NCBI GenBank assembly: GCA_027532825.1
Contig: JAPZTL010000009.1
Span: forward strand, 310,001 to 374,000
Reading direction: 5' to 3'
DNA length: 64,000 bases
Source of the DNA: Silanimonas sp021297925
GTDB taxonomy: Bacteria > Pseudomonadota > Gammaproteobacteria > Xanthomonadales > Xanthomonadaceae
The notes under the pieces are model-generated. The model did not search any database. It was given only the letters and a program-made list of their open reading frames with translations, and was not told the origin of the DNA. Numbering within the stretch: the stretch's first letter is position 1; the number at the start of each line of letters is the position of its first letter. Below, one piece after another: positions 33,239-41,293 of the stretch. A program made the translations under genes and the position numbers.

Positions 33239-35059
33239 TCAGCCGCCGATCGCGTCGATCACCCGCTGCGCCAAGGCGTCGGGCGGATCGGCCGTCGTGT
33301 CGAGTCGGAGGTCCGGCGTCACGGGGCGCTCATAAGGCGCATTGATGCCGGTGAAGTTCGGGATCTTGCCGGCGCGCGCCTTCGCATACAGGCCCTTCGG
33401 GTCGCGGCTCTCGCAGACCTCGATCGGCGTATCGACGAAGACCTCGAGGAACTCGCCCGGCGCGAACAGGCTGCGCGCCATCTCGCGCTCGCGCGCGTAG
33501 GGCGCGATGAAGCTGATCAGCACGACGAGGCCGGCGTCGACCATGAGCTTGGCCACTTCCGCCACACGCCGCAGGTTCTCGACGCGATCGGCCTCGGTGA
33601 AGCCAAGGTCGCGGTTGAGCCCGTGGCGCACGTTGTCGCCGTCGAGCACGTAGGTATGCCGCCCCTGCGCGACGAGGCCGCGCTCGACGAGGTTGGCGAT
33701 GGTCGACTTGCCCGAGCCCGACAGGCCGGTGAACCACACGCAACGCGGCGTCTGCTGCTTCTGCGCGGCTCGCACGGCCTTGTCGACGGTGAACGCCTGC
33801 CAGTGCACGTTCTCGCCGCGCCGCAGGCCGTGGCGCACCACGCCGGCGCCAGCGGTGGCGTTCGTCAGGCGATCCACGAGGATGAAGCCGCCCAAGGCGC
33901 GGGACTCGGCATAGGTCGCCAACGGGATCGGCGCGGCCAGGCTCAGCTTCACCAGGCCGACGTCGTTCATCGCGAGTTGTTTCGCGACCTCGTGCGCCTG
34001 CGTGTTGACGTCGATGCGGTGGCTGATCTCGGTGACGGTCGCGGCCACCTCCCGCGTGCCGATGCGCAGCCAGTACCCGCGTCCGGGAACGAGCGGCGCC
34101 TCGTCCATCCACACCACGTGGGCCGCGAACTGGTCGCTCACCGGCAAGGGCGCTTCGACGGCGCTCAAGACATCGCCGCGCGAGACATCGCGTTCGCGAT
34201 CCAGCGTGACGACGGCGGCCTGCCCGGCCTCGGCACGGTCGACCTCACGCCCGCCGAGGAGGACGCGCTCGATGCGGGCCTCGACGTTGGACGGCTGCAC
34301 GCGCACGGCGTCGCCCGGCGCGACGCGACCGTGCGCGACGGTGCCGGCATAGCCGCGGAAGCTCGAATCCGGCCGAAGCACGAGCTGGACGGGAAGGCGC
34401 AACGGCCCGTCCGCATCCAGCGGCGGGATCGGCGCGGACTCGAGGTGTTCCAGCAGCGTGGGGCCGACGTACCACGATGCGCCACCGCGGCGGGTCAGGT
34501 TGTCGCCCGCCAGCGCGGAGACCGGGACCGCCTGCACGCGCTCGATGCCGACGGCCTCGGCGAGCGCGGCGTACTCGGCGCGGATCGCGTCGAACACGCC
34601 CTGCTCCCAGCCCACAAGGTCCATCTTGTTCACCGCGAGGACGACCTGCCTCACGCCCAGCAGCGCGCAGATCCAGCTGTGGCGGCGGGTCTGCGGCAGC
34701 ACGCCCTTGCGCGCGTCGACGAGCACGATGGCGAGGTCGGCCGTCGAGGCGCCGGTGGCCATGTTCCGCGTGTACTGCTCGTGGCCCGGGCAGTCGGCGA
34801 CGATGAAATGGCGCTTCGGCGTGCTGAAGTAGCGGTAGGCCACGTCGATGGTGATGCCCTGCTCGCGTTCGGCGGCGAGCCCATCGACCAGCAGCGCGAA
34901 ATCGAGCGCCTCGCCCTGCGTCCCGTGCTTCGCCGAGTCGCGGGCCAGCGCCGCCATCTGGTCGTCGCTGGCCTCGCGGGTGTCGTGCAGCAGGCGGCCG
35001 ATGAGCGTGCTCTTGCCATCGTCGACGCTGCCGCAGGTGATGAAGCGCAGGCGGTCCAT
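33239..35059 (-). CDS. cysNC: Bifunctional sulfate adenylyltransferase subunit 1 / adenylylsulfate kinase (CysNC)
   Basis: A 606-residue enzyme that makes PAPS. The N-terminal GTPase CysN shows G1 GSVDDGKSTLIGRLL, G3 DCPGHEQYTRN and G4 NKMDL; it drives ATP sulfurylase with CysD. The C-terminal APS kinase CysC begins at about residue 430 with FTGLSGSGKSTIANLVE, followed by DGDNVRHGLNRDLGFTEADR and IPNFTGINAPYE. In Xanthomonas oryzae the equivalents are RaxP (CysD) and RaxQ (CysNC), which provide PAPS for sulfation. PAPS may serve cysteine synthesis and the sulfotransferases encoded elsewhere in this window. The start overlaps the last base of cysD. Confidence 0.95.
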   Translation of the reverse strand: MDRLRFITCGSVDDGKSTLIGRLLHDTREASDDQMAALARDSAKHGTQGEALDFALLVDGLAAEREQGITIDVAYRYFSTPKRHFIVADCPGHEQYTRNMATGASTADLAIVLVDARKGVLPQTRRHSWICALLGVRQVVLAVNKMDLVGWEQGVFDAIRAEYAALAEAVGIERVQAVPVSALAGDNLTRRGGASWYVGPTLLEHLESAPIPPLDADGPLRLPVQLVLRPDSSFRGYAGTVAHGRVAPGDAVRVQPSNVEARIERVLLGGREVDRAEAGQAAVVTLDRERDVSRGDVLSAVEAPLPVSDQFAAHVVWMDEAPLVPGRGYWLRIGTREVAATVTEISHRIDVNTQAHEVAKQLAMNDVGLVKLSLAAPIPLATYAESRALGGFILVDRLTNATAGAGVVRHGLRRGENVHWQAFTVDKAVRAAQKQQTPRCVWFTGLSGSGKSTIANLVERGLVAQGRHTYVLDGDNVRHGLNRDLGFTEADRVENLRRVAEVAKLMVDAGLVVLISFIAPYAREREMARSLFAPGEFLEVFVDTPIEVCESRDPKGLYAKARAGKIPNFTGINAPYERPVTPDLRLDTTADPPDALAQRVIDAIGG

Positions 35060-35958
35060 CAGAAATAGCCCTCCTGCTTCTTCTTCTCCATCGAGTCGCC
35101 GGGCGCATGGTCGATGACGCGGCCCTGCCGTTCCGAGGTCGTCGCCTGCTCCAGCTCGGCGATGATCTTGCCGACGGTGTCGGCCTCGGATTCGACACCG
35201 CCGGTAAACGGCCAGCAGCCCAGGGTGCGGAAGCGCACCTTGCGCAGCACCTCGCGCTCGCCCTCGCGCAGCGGCATGCGCTCGTCGTCGCGCATCAGCA
35301 GCACGCCGTCGCGTTCGACGACCGGTCGCTCTTTCGCGAAGTACAGCGGGGGCAACGCGATGCCCTCACGCTCGATGTAGCGCCAGACGTCCATCTCGGT
35401 CCAGTTCGACAGCGGGAAGGCGCGGACGCTCTCGCCGGGGTGGATGCGGCCGTTGTACTGGTTCCAGAGCTCCGGCCGTTGCGCCTTGGGCTCCCAGCGC
35501 AGGGCGGCGTTGCGGAAGCTGAAGATGCGTTCCTTGGCCCGCGATTTCTCCTCGTCGCGGCGCGCCCCGCCGATGGCGCAGTCGTAGCCGCCCAGCGCGA
35601 GGGCCTGCTTGAGTCCCTGCGTGCGCATCACGTCGGTGTGCACCGAGACGCCGTGCACGAAGGGGTCGATGCCGGCCTTCACCCCCTCCTCGTTGACGTG
35701 CACGCGCAGCTCGACGCCGTACTTCGACGGCACGGCGTCGCGGAAGCGGTAGGTCTCGGCGAACTCGAAGGTGCTGTCGATGTGCAGCAGCGGGATCGGC
35801 GGCGGCGCCGGGGCGAAGGCCTTCACCAGCAGGTGCAGCAGGGTCGTGCTGTCTTTTCCGATGGAGTAAAGCAGCACCGGGTTGCGGAACTGCGCCGCCA
35901 CCTCGCGCAGCACGTGGATGGCCTCGGCCTCCAGCCGGTCGAGGTGGCTCAGCGGCAC
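35059..35958 (-). CDS. cysD: Sulfate adenylyltransferase subunit 2
   Basis: The catalytic subunit of ATP sulfurylase, forming APS from sulfate and ATP. The PP-loop is NPVLLYSIGKDSTTLLHLLVKAF; GGARRDEEKSRAKERIFSFRN and LSNWTEMDVWRYIEREGI are strongly conserved in CysD. The length of 299 residues is normal. The start is the GTG at 35958, since the usual family N-terminus (SHLDRLEAEAIHVLREV) begins there and no ATG is available. It lies 33 bases after the xanB stop, so the run vapB-vapC-xanB-cysD-cysNC may be one transcript. Confidence 0.95.
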   Translation of the reverse strand: MPLSHLDRLEAEAIHVLREVAAQFRNPVLLYSIGKDSTTLLHLLVKAFAPAPPPIPLLHIDSTFEFAETYRFRDAVPSKYGVELRVHVNEEGVKAGIDPFVHGVSVHTDVMRTQGLKQALALGGYDCAIGGARRDEEKSRAKERIFSFRNAALRWEPKAQRPELWNQYNGRIHPGESVRAFPLSNWTEMDVWRYIEREGIALPPLYFAKERPVVERDGVLLMRDDERMPLREGEREVLRKVRFRTLGCWPFTGGVESEADTVGKIIAELEQATTSERQGRVIDHAPGDSMEKKKQEGYF

Positions 35959-35991
35959 GGCACCGCTCCAGGCCCGTCGAGACGCAGCGGC

Positions 35992-37407
35992 TTACGCATG
36001 CCGGCCGTAGACGTCGTCGAGGCGAACGATGTCGTCCTCGCCGAGGTAATCGCCGCTTTGCACCTCGATCAGCGCCAGCGGCAAGGGGCCGGGGTTGCGC
36101 AGGCGGTGCACGCTGCCTTTCGGGATGTACGTGCTCTGGTTCTTCTCCAGCCGGAACACGCGCTCGTCGCAGGTGACCTCGGCCACGCCGTCGACCACGA
36201 CCCAGTGCTCGGCACGATGCGCATGCTTCTGCAGGCTCAAGGAGGCCCCGGGCTTGACCACGATCCGCTTGACCTGGAAATGCTCGCCCTGGTCGACGCT
36301 GTCGTAGTGCCCCCAGGGGCGGTACACCTGCCGGTGGTTGATGTGCTCGCCGCGGCCAGCGGTCTTGAGCGACTCGACGATCGCCTTGACGTCCTGCACG
36401 CGGTCGCGATGGGCGACGAGCGTGGCGTCCGGCGTGTCGACGATGACGAGGTCGCGCACGCCGACGGTGGCGATCAGGTGGTCTCCCACGGCGTGCAACA
36501 GGCAGTCGCGGGTGTCGCGGGCCACGACGTCACCGGTGACGACATTGCCCTGCGCGTCCTGCGGGCCGATCGCCCACAGCGCGCTCCACGAACCGATGTC
36601 GTTCCAGTCGCAATCCACCGGCACCACGGCGGCGCGGCGGGTCTTCTCCATCACCGCGTAGTCGATCGAATCCGACGGCGAGGCGGCGAAGGCCTCGCGG
36701 TCGACGCGGATGAAGTCGAGGTCGGCCTTGGCGTTGGCCAGCGCCTCGCGGGCCGCGGCAAGCATGGCTGGCGCGTGCTCGGCCAACTCCTCGAGGTAGC
36801 GATCGGCGCGGAACAGGAAGATGCCGGCGTTCCACACGTAACGCCCATCGGCGAGGTAGGCGTGCGCCGTGGCGGCATCCGGCTTCTCGACGAAGCGCTC
36901 GACGGCGAACACGCCTTCATCGAGCGGCCCGCCACAGCGGATGTAGCCGTAGCCGGTGTGGGCTTCGGTCGGCGCGATGCCGAAGGTGACCAGCGCGCCA
37001 GTCGCAGCCTGCGCCCGGGCTTTCTGCACGGCGGCGACCCAGCGCTCGGGCGCGCCGATCCGGTGGTCGGCCGGCAGCACCAGCAGCAGCGCGGCCGGGT
37101 CGCGCTCGGCCACCTGCAGCGCGGCCAAGGCGATGGCCGGCGCGGTGTTGCGGGCCAAGGGTTCGAGAACGATGGCCCGCGGCGTGACGCCGATGGCCTG
37201 CAGCTGCTCGCCCGCAAGGAAGCGATGGTCGTCGCTGGCCACGACCAACGGGGCGGTGGCCCCGGGAACGCCGGCGGCCCGCTTCACGGTCTGCTGGAAA
37301 AGCGTGTCCGGGCCCGCGAGGGCGAGGAACTGCTTGGGCAGATTCTGCCGCGACAGCGGCCACAGGCGGGTGCCGCTGCCGCCGCTGAGGATGACCGGGA
37401 CGATCAT
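35992..37407 (-). CDS. xanB: Mannose-1-phosphate guanylyltransferase / mannose-6-phosphate isomerase
   Basis: A 471-residue bifunctional enzyme making GDP-mannose for polysaccharides. The N-terminal nucleotidyltransferase has ILSGGSGTRLWPLSRQNLPKQF, VLEPLARNTAPAIALAAL and FVEKPD. The C-terminal cupin isomerase has YRPWGHYDSVDQGEHFQVKRI, KPGASLSLQKHAHRAEHWVVV and the zinc-binding histidines. It is the XanB/AlgA/ManC type. The ATG at 37407 overlaps the toxin gene stop by 4 bases, so its translation is coupled to a toxin-antitoxin operon, which is odd for a metabolic enzyme. Confidence 0.95.
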   Translation of the reverse strand: MIVPVILSGGSGTRLWPLSRQNLPKQFLALAGPDTLFQQTVKRAAGVPGATAPLVVASDDHRFLAGEQLQAIGVTPRAIVLEPLARNTAPAIALAALQVAERDPAALLLVLPADHRIGAPERWVAAVQKARAQAATGALVTFGIAPTEAHTGYGYIRCGGPLDEGVFAVERFVEKPDAATAHAYLADGRYVWNAGIFLFRADRYLEELAEHAPAMLAAAREALANAKADLDFIRVDREAFAASPSDSIDYAVMEKTRRAAVVPVDCDWNDIGSWSALWAIGPQDAQGNVVTGDVVARDTRDCLLHAVGDHLIATVGVRDLVIVDTPDATLVAHRDRVQDVKAIVESLKTAGRGEHINHRQVYRPWGHYDSVDQGEHFQVKRIVVKPGASLSLQKHAHRAEHWVVVDGVAEVTCDERVFRLEKNQSTYIPKGSVHRLRNPGPLPLALIEVQSGDYLGEDDIVRLDDVYGRHA

Positions 37408-37841
37408 GCGGTTTCTTCCTGGAGCAATCGCGCCTGCACGCCGAATCGGACGGCGGCCTTTGCGAGGATCGAGTCAAGGGTGACGAGGGCCAGGCCCTGG
37501 CGGGCGGCCATCGCGAGATGGAGGGCGTCGCCGGCGCGCAGCCCGCTGGTCGGGTCCGCGACGAGACGTGCGGCCAGCGCGAAGTCGGCCTCCTCCACGC
37601 TGACCCGCTGGCAGGCCTGCTCCAGCGTGGCGCTGAACAGGGTCAAGGCCGTCGCGGCCTGCTCGGCATCGAGATGGCCCACGCGTTGCTTGAGCGAGAG
37701 CGCACTGGCGAACTCGGCCTGCACCCACCCACTGACGTGCAGAACGCCCGCTGCCTGCGCTTCGAGCCACGCCTGCGCCCTCGCCGTGAAGGGCTCGCGG
37801 CACAGCGCCGCGACCCACACACTGGTGTCGATATAGACCAT
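37404..37841 (-). CDS. PIN-domain toxin (VapC-like)
   Basis: A 145-residue PIN-fold endoribonuclease, toxin of a type II toxin-antitoxin pair. The acidic metal-binding residues are visible as YIDTSVWVA (Asp), QAEFASAL (Glu), RAGDALHLA (Asp) and LVTLDSIL (Asp). The ATG at 37841 gives the canonical start; a TTG at 37850, overlapping the antitoxin stop, is a less likely alternative. It ends inside the xanB start (ATGA). VapC toxins usually cut tRNA or rRNA; the target here is unknown. Confidence 0.88.
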   Translation of the reverse strand: MVYIDTSVWVAALCREPFTARAQAWLEAQAAGVLHVSGWVQAEFASALSLKQRVGHLDAEQAATALTLFSATLEQACQRVSVEEADFALAARLVADPTSGLRAGDALHLAMAARQGLALVTLDSILAKAAVRFGVQARLLQEETA

Positions 37842-37846
37842 GGGCC

Positions 37847-38092
37847 TCAATAGCGCGCGCTGTCGCGAAGCTCGCGGATGAGCGCCTCGGCCGGCGCCTG
37901 CTCGGCCTGCTCCGCGGTCGCGCGCCGGAAGGCGGCGACATCGACGCGGCGGGCTTTGTCCCGCACCTGCTGGATGCGCGCGACGGGCTTGCCGTGCCGG
38001 GTGATCACCACTTCATCGCCGTGCGTCACGCGCTCGGTCAACTCCGAGAGGCGGGCCTTGGCTTCCGCGAGATTGAGGGTGAGGGTGCTCAT
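37847..38092 (-). CDS. Phd/YefM-family antitoxin
   Basis: An 81-residue antitoxin. The N-terminal DNA-binding part reads LNLAEAKARLSELTERVTHGDEVVITRHGKPVARI, the standard Phd/YefM pattern; the C-terminal half (about 45-81) is a flexible, charged segment that should wrap the toxin. The ATG at 38092 has no ribosome binding site; CACAAT ends 6 bases upstream, so the transcript may be leaderless. A palindrome that overlaps the promoter is the likely autoregulatory operator. The toxin start follows the stop after 5 bases. Confidence 0.88.
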   Translation of the reverse strand: MSTLTLNLAEAKARLSELTERVTHGDEVVITRHGKPVARIQQVRDKARRVDVAAFRRATAEQAEQAPAEALIRELRDSARY

Positions 38093-38098
38093 GGATTG

Positions 38099-38127
38099 AT
38101 TGTGACTAGAAAACTGGTCACCCGCAA
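38099..38127 (-). promoter_or_regulatory. Promoter and operator of the toxin-antitoxin operon
   Basis: On the minus strand TTGCGG (38122-38127) and CACAAT (38099-38104) lie 17 bases apart. The 20-base imperfect palindrome at 38102-38121 (GTGAC-T-AG, four A, CT-G-GTCAC) fills the spacer and touches the -10. The arms match at seven of eight positions. This is the expected place for binding by the antitoxin complex. Confidence 0.6.
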
Positions 38128-38203
38128 GACGAGCCGCCGTTCGCGGCGGTCCACCCGGTGTCCGCGTCCACTCCGCCCCCACGACCGCGCTTGGCCGAGC
38201 CGT

Positions 38204-38209
38204 TAGAAT
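38204..38209 (+). promoter_or_regulatory. Candidate -10 box of etfBA
   Basis: TAGAAT lies 49 bases before the etfB ATG, in the 166-base gap shared with the divergent toxin-antitoxin operon. No good -35 hexamer is seen. Supported by recurrence of the same hexamer at comparable positions before other genes in this window. Confidence 0.35.
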
Positions 38210-38258
38210 CGTGGGCCCGCCGCCGTCCGCGGCCGCCTTCCCCATCGAAACGACCCCC

Positions 38259-39005
38259 ATGAAGATCCTCGTCGCCTACAAGCGGGTGGTGGACTACAAC
38301 GTCCGCATCCAGGTCAAGCCGGACGGTTCCGGCGTCGTCACCGAGGGCGTCAAGCTCTCGCCGAACCCCTTCGACGACATCGCGCTCGAAGAAGCCCTGC
38401 GTCTTCGCGAGAAGGGCATCGCCTCGGAAGTGATCGTCGCGACGATCGCGCCGGCCGATGCCCAGGCCCACCTGCGCAACGGCCTCGCGATGGGCGCCAA
38501 CCGCGCCATCCACGTGGTCACCGACTCGGCCGTGCAGCCGCTGACCGCCGCCCGCGCCCTGCTCAAGCTGGTCGAGAAGGAACAGCCGGGCCTGGTGATC
38601 CTCGGCAAGCAGGCCATCGACGACGACAGCAGCCAGACCGGCCAGATGCTGGCCACGCTGTGGGGCCGTCCGCAGGCCACCTTCGCCTCGAAGGTCGAAG
38701 TGGCCGGTGAGGTCGCCACGGTGACCCGTGAAGTCGACGCCGGCCTCGAGACCCTCGAGGTCGACCTGCCGGCCGTCATCACCACCGACCTGCGCCTCAA
38801 CGAACCGCGCTTCATCAAGCTGCCGGACATCATGAAGGCCAAGAGCAAGCCGCTCGAAACCCTGCCGCTCGCCGACCTCGGGGTCGAGGCGGCCGACTTC
38901 CTGCAGACCACCCACTACGCCCCGCCGCCGAAGCGCACGAAGGGCGTGATGGTGAAGGACGTCGCCGAACTGGTGGCGCTGCTCAAGACCAAGGGCCTGG
39001 CGTAA
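38259..39005 (+). CDS. etfB: Electron transfer flavoprotein subunit beta
   Basis: A 248-residue subunit of ETF, the soluble electron carrier from acyl-CoA and related dehydrogenases to ETF-QO (encoded at 25.2 kb). It starts ILVAYKRVVDYNVRIQVKPD and carries NPFDDIALEEALRLREKG, LVILGKQAIDDDSSQTGQML (AMP-binding region) and TREVDAGLETLEVDLPAVIT, the ETF-beta signature. It is followed 13 bases later by etfA. The function is certain. Confidence 0.97.
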   Translation: MKILVAYKRVVDYNVRIQVKPDGSGVVTEGVKLSPNPFDDIALEEALRLREKGIASEVIVATIAPADAQAHLRNGLAMGANRAIHVVTDSAVQPLTAARALLKLVEKEQPGLVILGKQAIDDDSSQTGQMLATLWGRPQATFASKVEVAGEVATVTREVDAGLETLEVDLPAVITTDLRLNEPRFIKLPDIMKAKSKPLETLPLADLGVEAADFLQTTHYAPPPKRTKGVMVKDVAELVALLKTKGLA

Positions 39006-39012
39006 GGAACGA

Positions 39013-39957
39013 ATGACCATGAGCACCATCCTGATCGTCGCCGAGCACCTCGACGGCAAGCTGAACCCCGCCACCGCGCGCTGCGTCACCGCGGCCGCCA
39101 AGATCGGCGGCGAGATCCACGTGGCCGTGCTGGCCGCCGAGCCGAGCAGCATCGCCGCCGAAGCCGCGCAGATCGCCGGCGTCGCCAAGGTGATCACCGT
39201 CGCCCGCCCCGAGAACGCGCATGCGCTGGCCGCCGTGCTGGCCCCGCAGATCACCAAGCTCGCCGCCGGCTACTCGCACGTGCTGCTGCCCTCGACCACC
39301 TTCGGCAAGGACGTCGCGCCCTGCGTCGCCGCCCTGCTCGGCGTGGCCCAGGTCTCCGACCTGATGGCCGTCGACGGCCCGCACGCCTTCAAGCGCCCGA
39401 TCTACGCCGGCAACGCCATCATCTCGGTCACCGCGCCGAGTGATCGCACCGTCGTCGCGACCGTGCGTCCCGCCTCGTGGCCGGCCACCGGCAACGGCGG
39501 CAACGCCGCGATCGAAGCGGCGACGGTCGACGTCGCCCTGCCCACGCACACGCGCTTCAAGGGCCTGGCCGCTGGCAAGAGCGACCGCCCGGACCTGCAG
39601 AGCGCCAGCAAGGTCGTCTCCGGCGGCCGCGCCCTGGGCTCGGCGGAAGCCTTCTCGATCATCTACTCGCTGGCCGACAAGATGGGCGCCGGCGTCGGCG
39701 CCTCGCGCGCCGCGGTGGACGCGGGCTACGTGCCGAACGACATGCAGGTCGGCCAGACCGGCAAGATCATCGCGCCGGAGCTCTACGTCGCCATCGGCAT
39801 CTCGGGCGCCATCCAGCACCTGACGGGCATCAAGGACGCCGGCACCATCGTCGCGATCAACAAGGACGGCGACGCGCCGATCTTCGAGATCGCCGACATC
39901 GGCCTCGTCGGCGACCTGTTCACCCTCGTGCCGGAGCTCGAGAAGGCGCTGGGTTGA
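39013..39957 (+). CDS. etfA: Electron transfer flavoprotein subunit alpha
   Basis: A 314-residue FAD-binding subunit of ETF. The N-terminal half holds SHVLLPSTTFGKDVAPCVAALL; the C-terminal FAD domain shows SGGRALGSAEAFSIIYSLAD, GASRAAVDAGYVPNDMQVGQTG, PELYVAIGISGAIQHLTG and MKD-type end KDAGTIVAINKD. Two starts are possible, 39013 and 39019; AAGGA is 4 and 10 bases upstream respectively, so the choice is open. etfB and etfA form one operon. Confidence 0.97.
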   Translation: MTMSTILIVAEHLDGKLNPATARCVTAAAKIGGEIHVAVLAAEPSSIAAEAAQIAGVAKVITVARPENAHALAAVLAPQITKLAAGYSHVLLPSTTFGKDVAPCVAALLGVAQVSDLMAVDGPHAFKRPIYAGNAIISVTAPSDRTVVATVRPASWPATGNGGNAAIEAATVDVALPTHTRFKGLAAGKSDRPDLQSASKVVSGGRALGSAEAFSIIYSLADKMGAGVGASRAAVDAGYVPNDMQVGQTGKIIAPELYVAIGISGAIQHLTGIKDAGTIVAINKDGDAPIFEIADIGLVGDLFTLVPELEKALG

Positions 39958-40093
39958 GGCATGGATTCCGGGTCGCCGCGGACGCGGCGCCACCCCGCCG
40001 AAGGAGAAGCGGTCGCATGAAGGGTCTGGTGAGGCGCGATGTCGGTGACGTCGGGTCGCCTGTCGTCGTCGAGCCGGTCGCGACCCGGCACGC

Positions 40094-40113
40094 CGCCGGA
40101 GGCACCTCCGGCG
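40094..40113. other. Perfect hairpin between etfA and the epimerase gene
   Basis: CGCCGGAGG and CCTCCGGCG form a 9-base-pair stem around CA. It lies 137 bases after etfA and 32 before the epimerase ATG, in a 187-base gap with no other feature seen. There is no T tract on either strand, so a simple Rho-independent terminator is unlikely; a Rho-dependent or mRNA-stabilising role is possible. Confidence 0.4.
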
Positions 40114-40144
40114 CCGACGCGGGGCCGTGGCGACGGGGGACGGC

Positions 40145-41293
40145 ATGACGAAACACGTCATGCTGGCGTTCGGCACCCGGCCGGAGGCCATCAAGATGGC
40201 GCCGGTAGTCCACGCCCTGCGTGCGATGCCCGGCCTTCGCGTGTCGGTTACCGTCACCGCCCAGCACCGCCAGATGCTCGATCAGGTCCTGGCATTGTTC
40301 CAGCTGTGCCCGGATCACGACTTGGACGTGATGCGGGCCTCGCAGTCGCTGCCCGAGCTCTTCGCGAGGCTCCTCACCGGCGTTTCGGACGTGATCGCGA
40401 AGGACCGGCCCGATGCCCTGCTGGTGCACGGCGACACCAGCACCACGCTCGCGGCGGCGCTGGCCGGTTTCTACGCCAAGGTCCCGGTGGGGCACGTCGA
40501 GGCCGGACTGCGGACCGGGGACCTCTCGGCGCCATGGCCCGAAGAGGCGAACCGCCGGCTCGTGACCCCGCTCTGCCAATGGCATTTCGCGCCCACCGAG
40601 ACATCGAGGCGAAACCTCCTCGCGGAAGGGGTGCGCGACACCGACATTCTCGTCACCGGCAACACCGTGATCGATGCCCTGCTCGGCGTCCGCCATCGAA
40701 TCAGCGCGGATCCCGAACTCGGCCGGGCCTTGGACGAACGATTCCCCTTCCTCGGCGGCGGACGTCGGGCCATCCTCGTCACGGGACATCGTCGGGAGAG
40801 CTTCGGCGAGGGATTCGAGCAGATCTGCCTCGCTCTCGGAGACCTCGCCGCCCGGAGGGACGTGGTCGTCGTGTTCCCCGTCCACCTCAACCCCCATGTG
40901 CAGGAACCCGTGCAGCGCCACCTCGGCGGCCGCGACAACGTGCACCTGCTCGCCCCACTCGACTATCTTCCGTTCGTGCATCTGATGACCCGCGCGGAAA
41001 TCATCCTCACCGACTCGGGCGGCATCCAGGAGGAAGCCCCGTCGCTCGGCAAGCCCGTGCTCGTGATGCGTGACACGACGGAACGACCGGAGGCGGTGCA
41101 GGCCGGCACGGTGCACCTGGTCGGCGCCAATCGGGCGCGTATCGTGGGCGCAGCGACGGCACTGCTCGACGACGACGACGCACGCGAGCGGATGGCGTGC
41201 GCCCACAACCCCTATGGCGACGGACAGGCCGCACGTCGAATCGCCGAACGCCTCGCCCGTGATCTCGCAGCGGGTGGCCGACAGGACGGATGA
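40145..41293 (+). CDS. wecB: UDP-N-acetylglucosamine 2-epimerase (non-hydrolysing)
   Basis: Converts UDP-GlcNAc to UDP-ManNAc, a precursor of ManNAc-containing polysaccharides. FGTRPEAIKMAPVVHAL is the N-terminal substrate loop; VHGDTSTTLAAALAGFY, PVGHVEAGLRTGD and TDSGGIQEEAPSLGKPVLVMRD contain the catalytic acidic residues and UDP-binding site. The length of 382 residues is normal. The ATG at 40145 has GGGGGA upstream; a GTG at 40127 is a weaker alternative. No UDP-ManNAc dehydrogenase is near, so the fate of ManNAc is not visible here. Overlaps the next gene by 4 bases. Confidence 0.92.
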   Translation: MTKHVMLAFGTRPEAIKMAPVVHALRAMPGLRVSVTVTAQHRQMLDQVLALFQLCPDHDLDVMRASQSLPELFARLLTGVSDVIAKDRPDALLVHGDTSTTLAAALAGFYAKVPVGHVEAGLRTGDLSAPWPEEANRRLVTPLCQWHFAPTETSRRNLLAEGVRDTDILVTGNTVIDALLGVRHRISADPELGRALDERFPFLGGGRRAILVTGHRRESFGEGFEQICLALGDLAARRDVVVVFPVHLNPHVQEPVQRHLGGRDNVHLLAPLDYLPFVHLMTRAEIILTDSGGIQEEAPSLGKPVLVMRDTTERPEAVQAGTVHLVGANRARIVGAATALLDDDDARERMACAHNPYGDGQAARRIAERLARDLAAGGRQDG

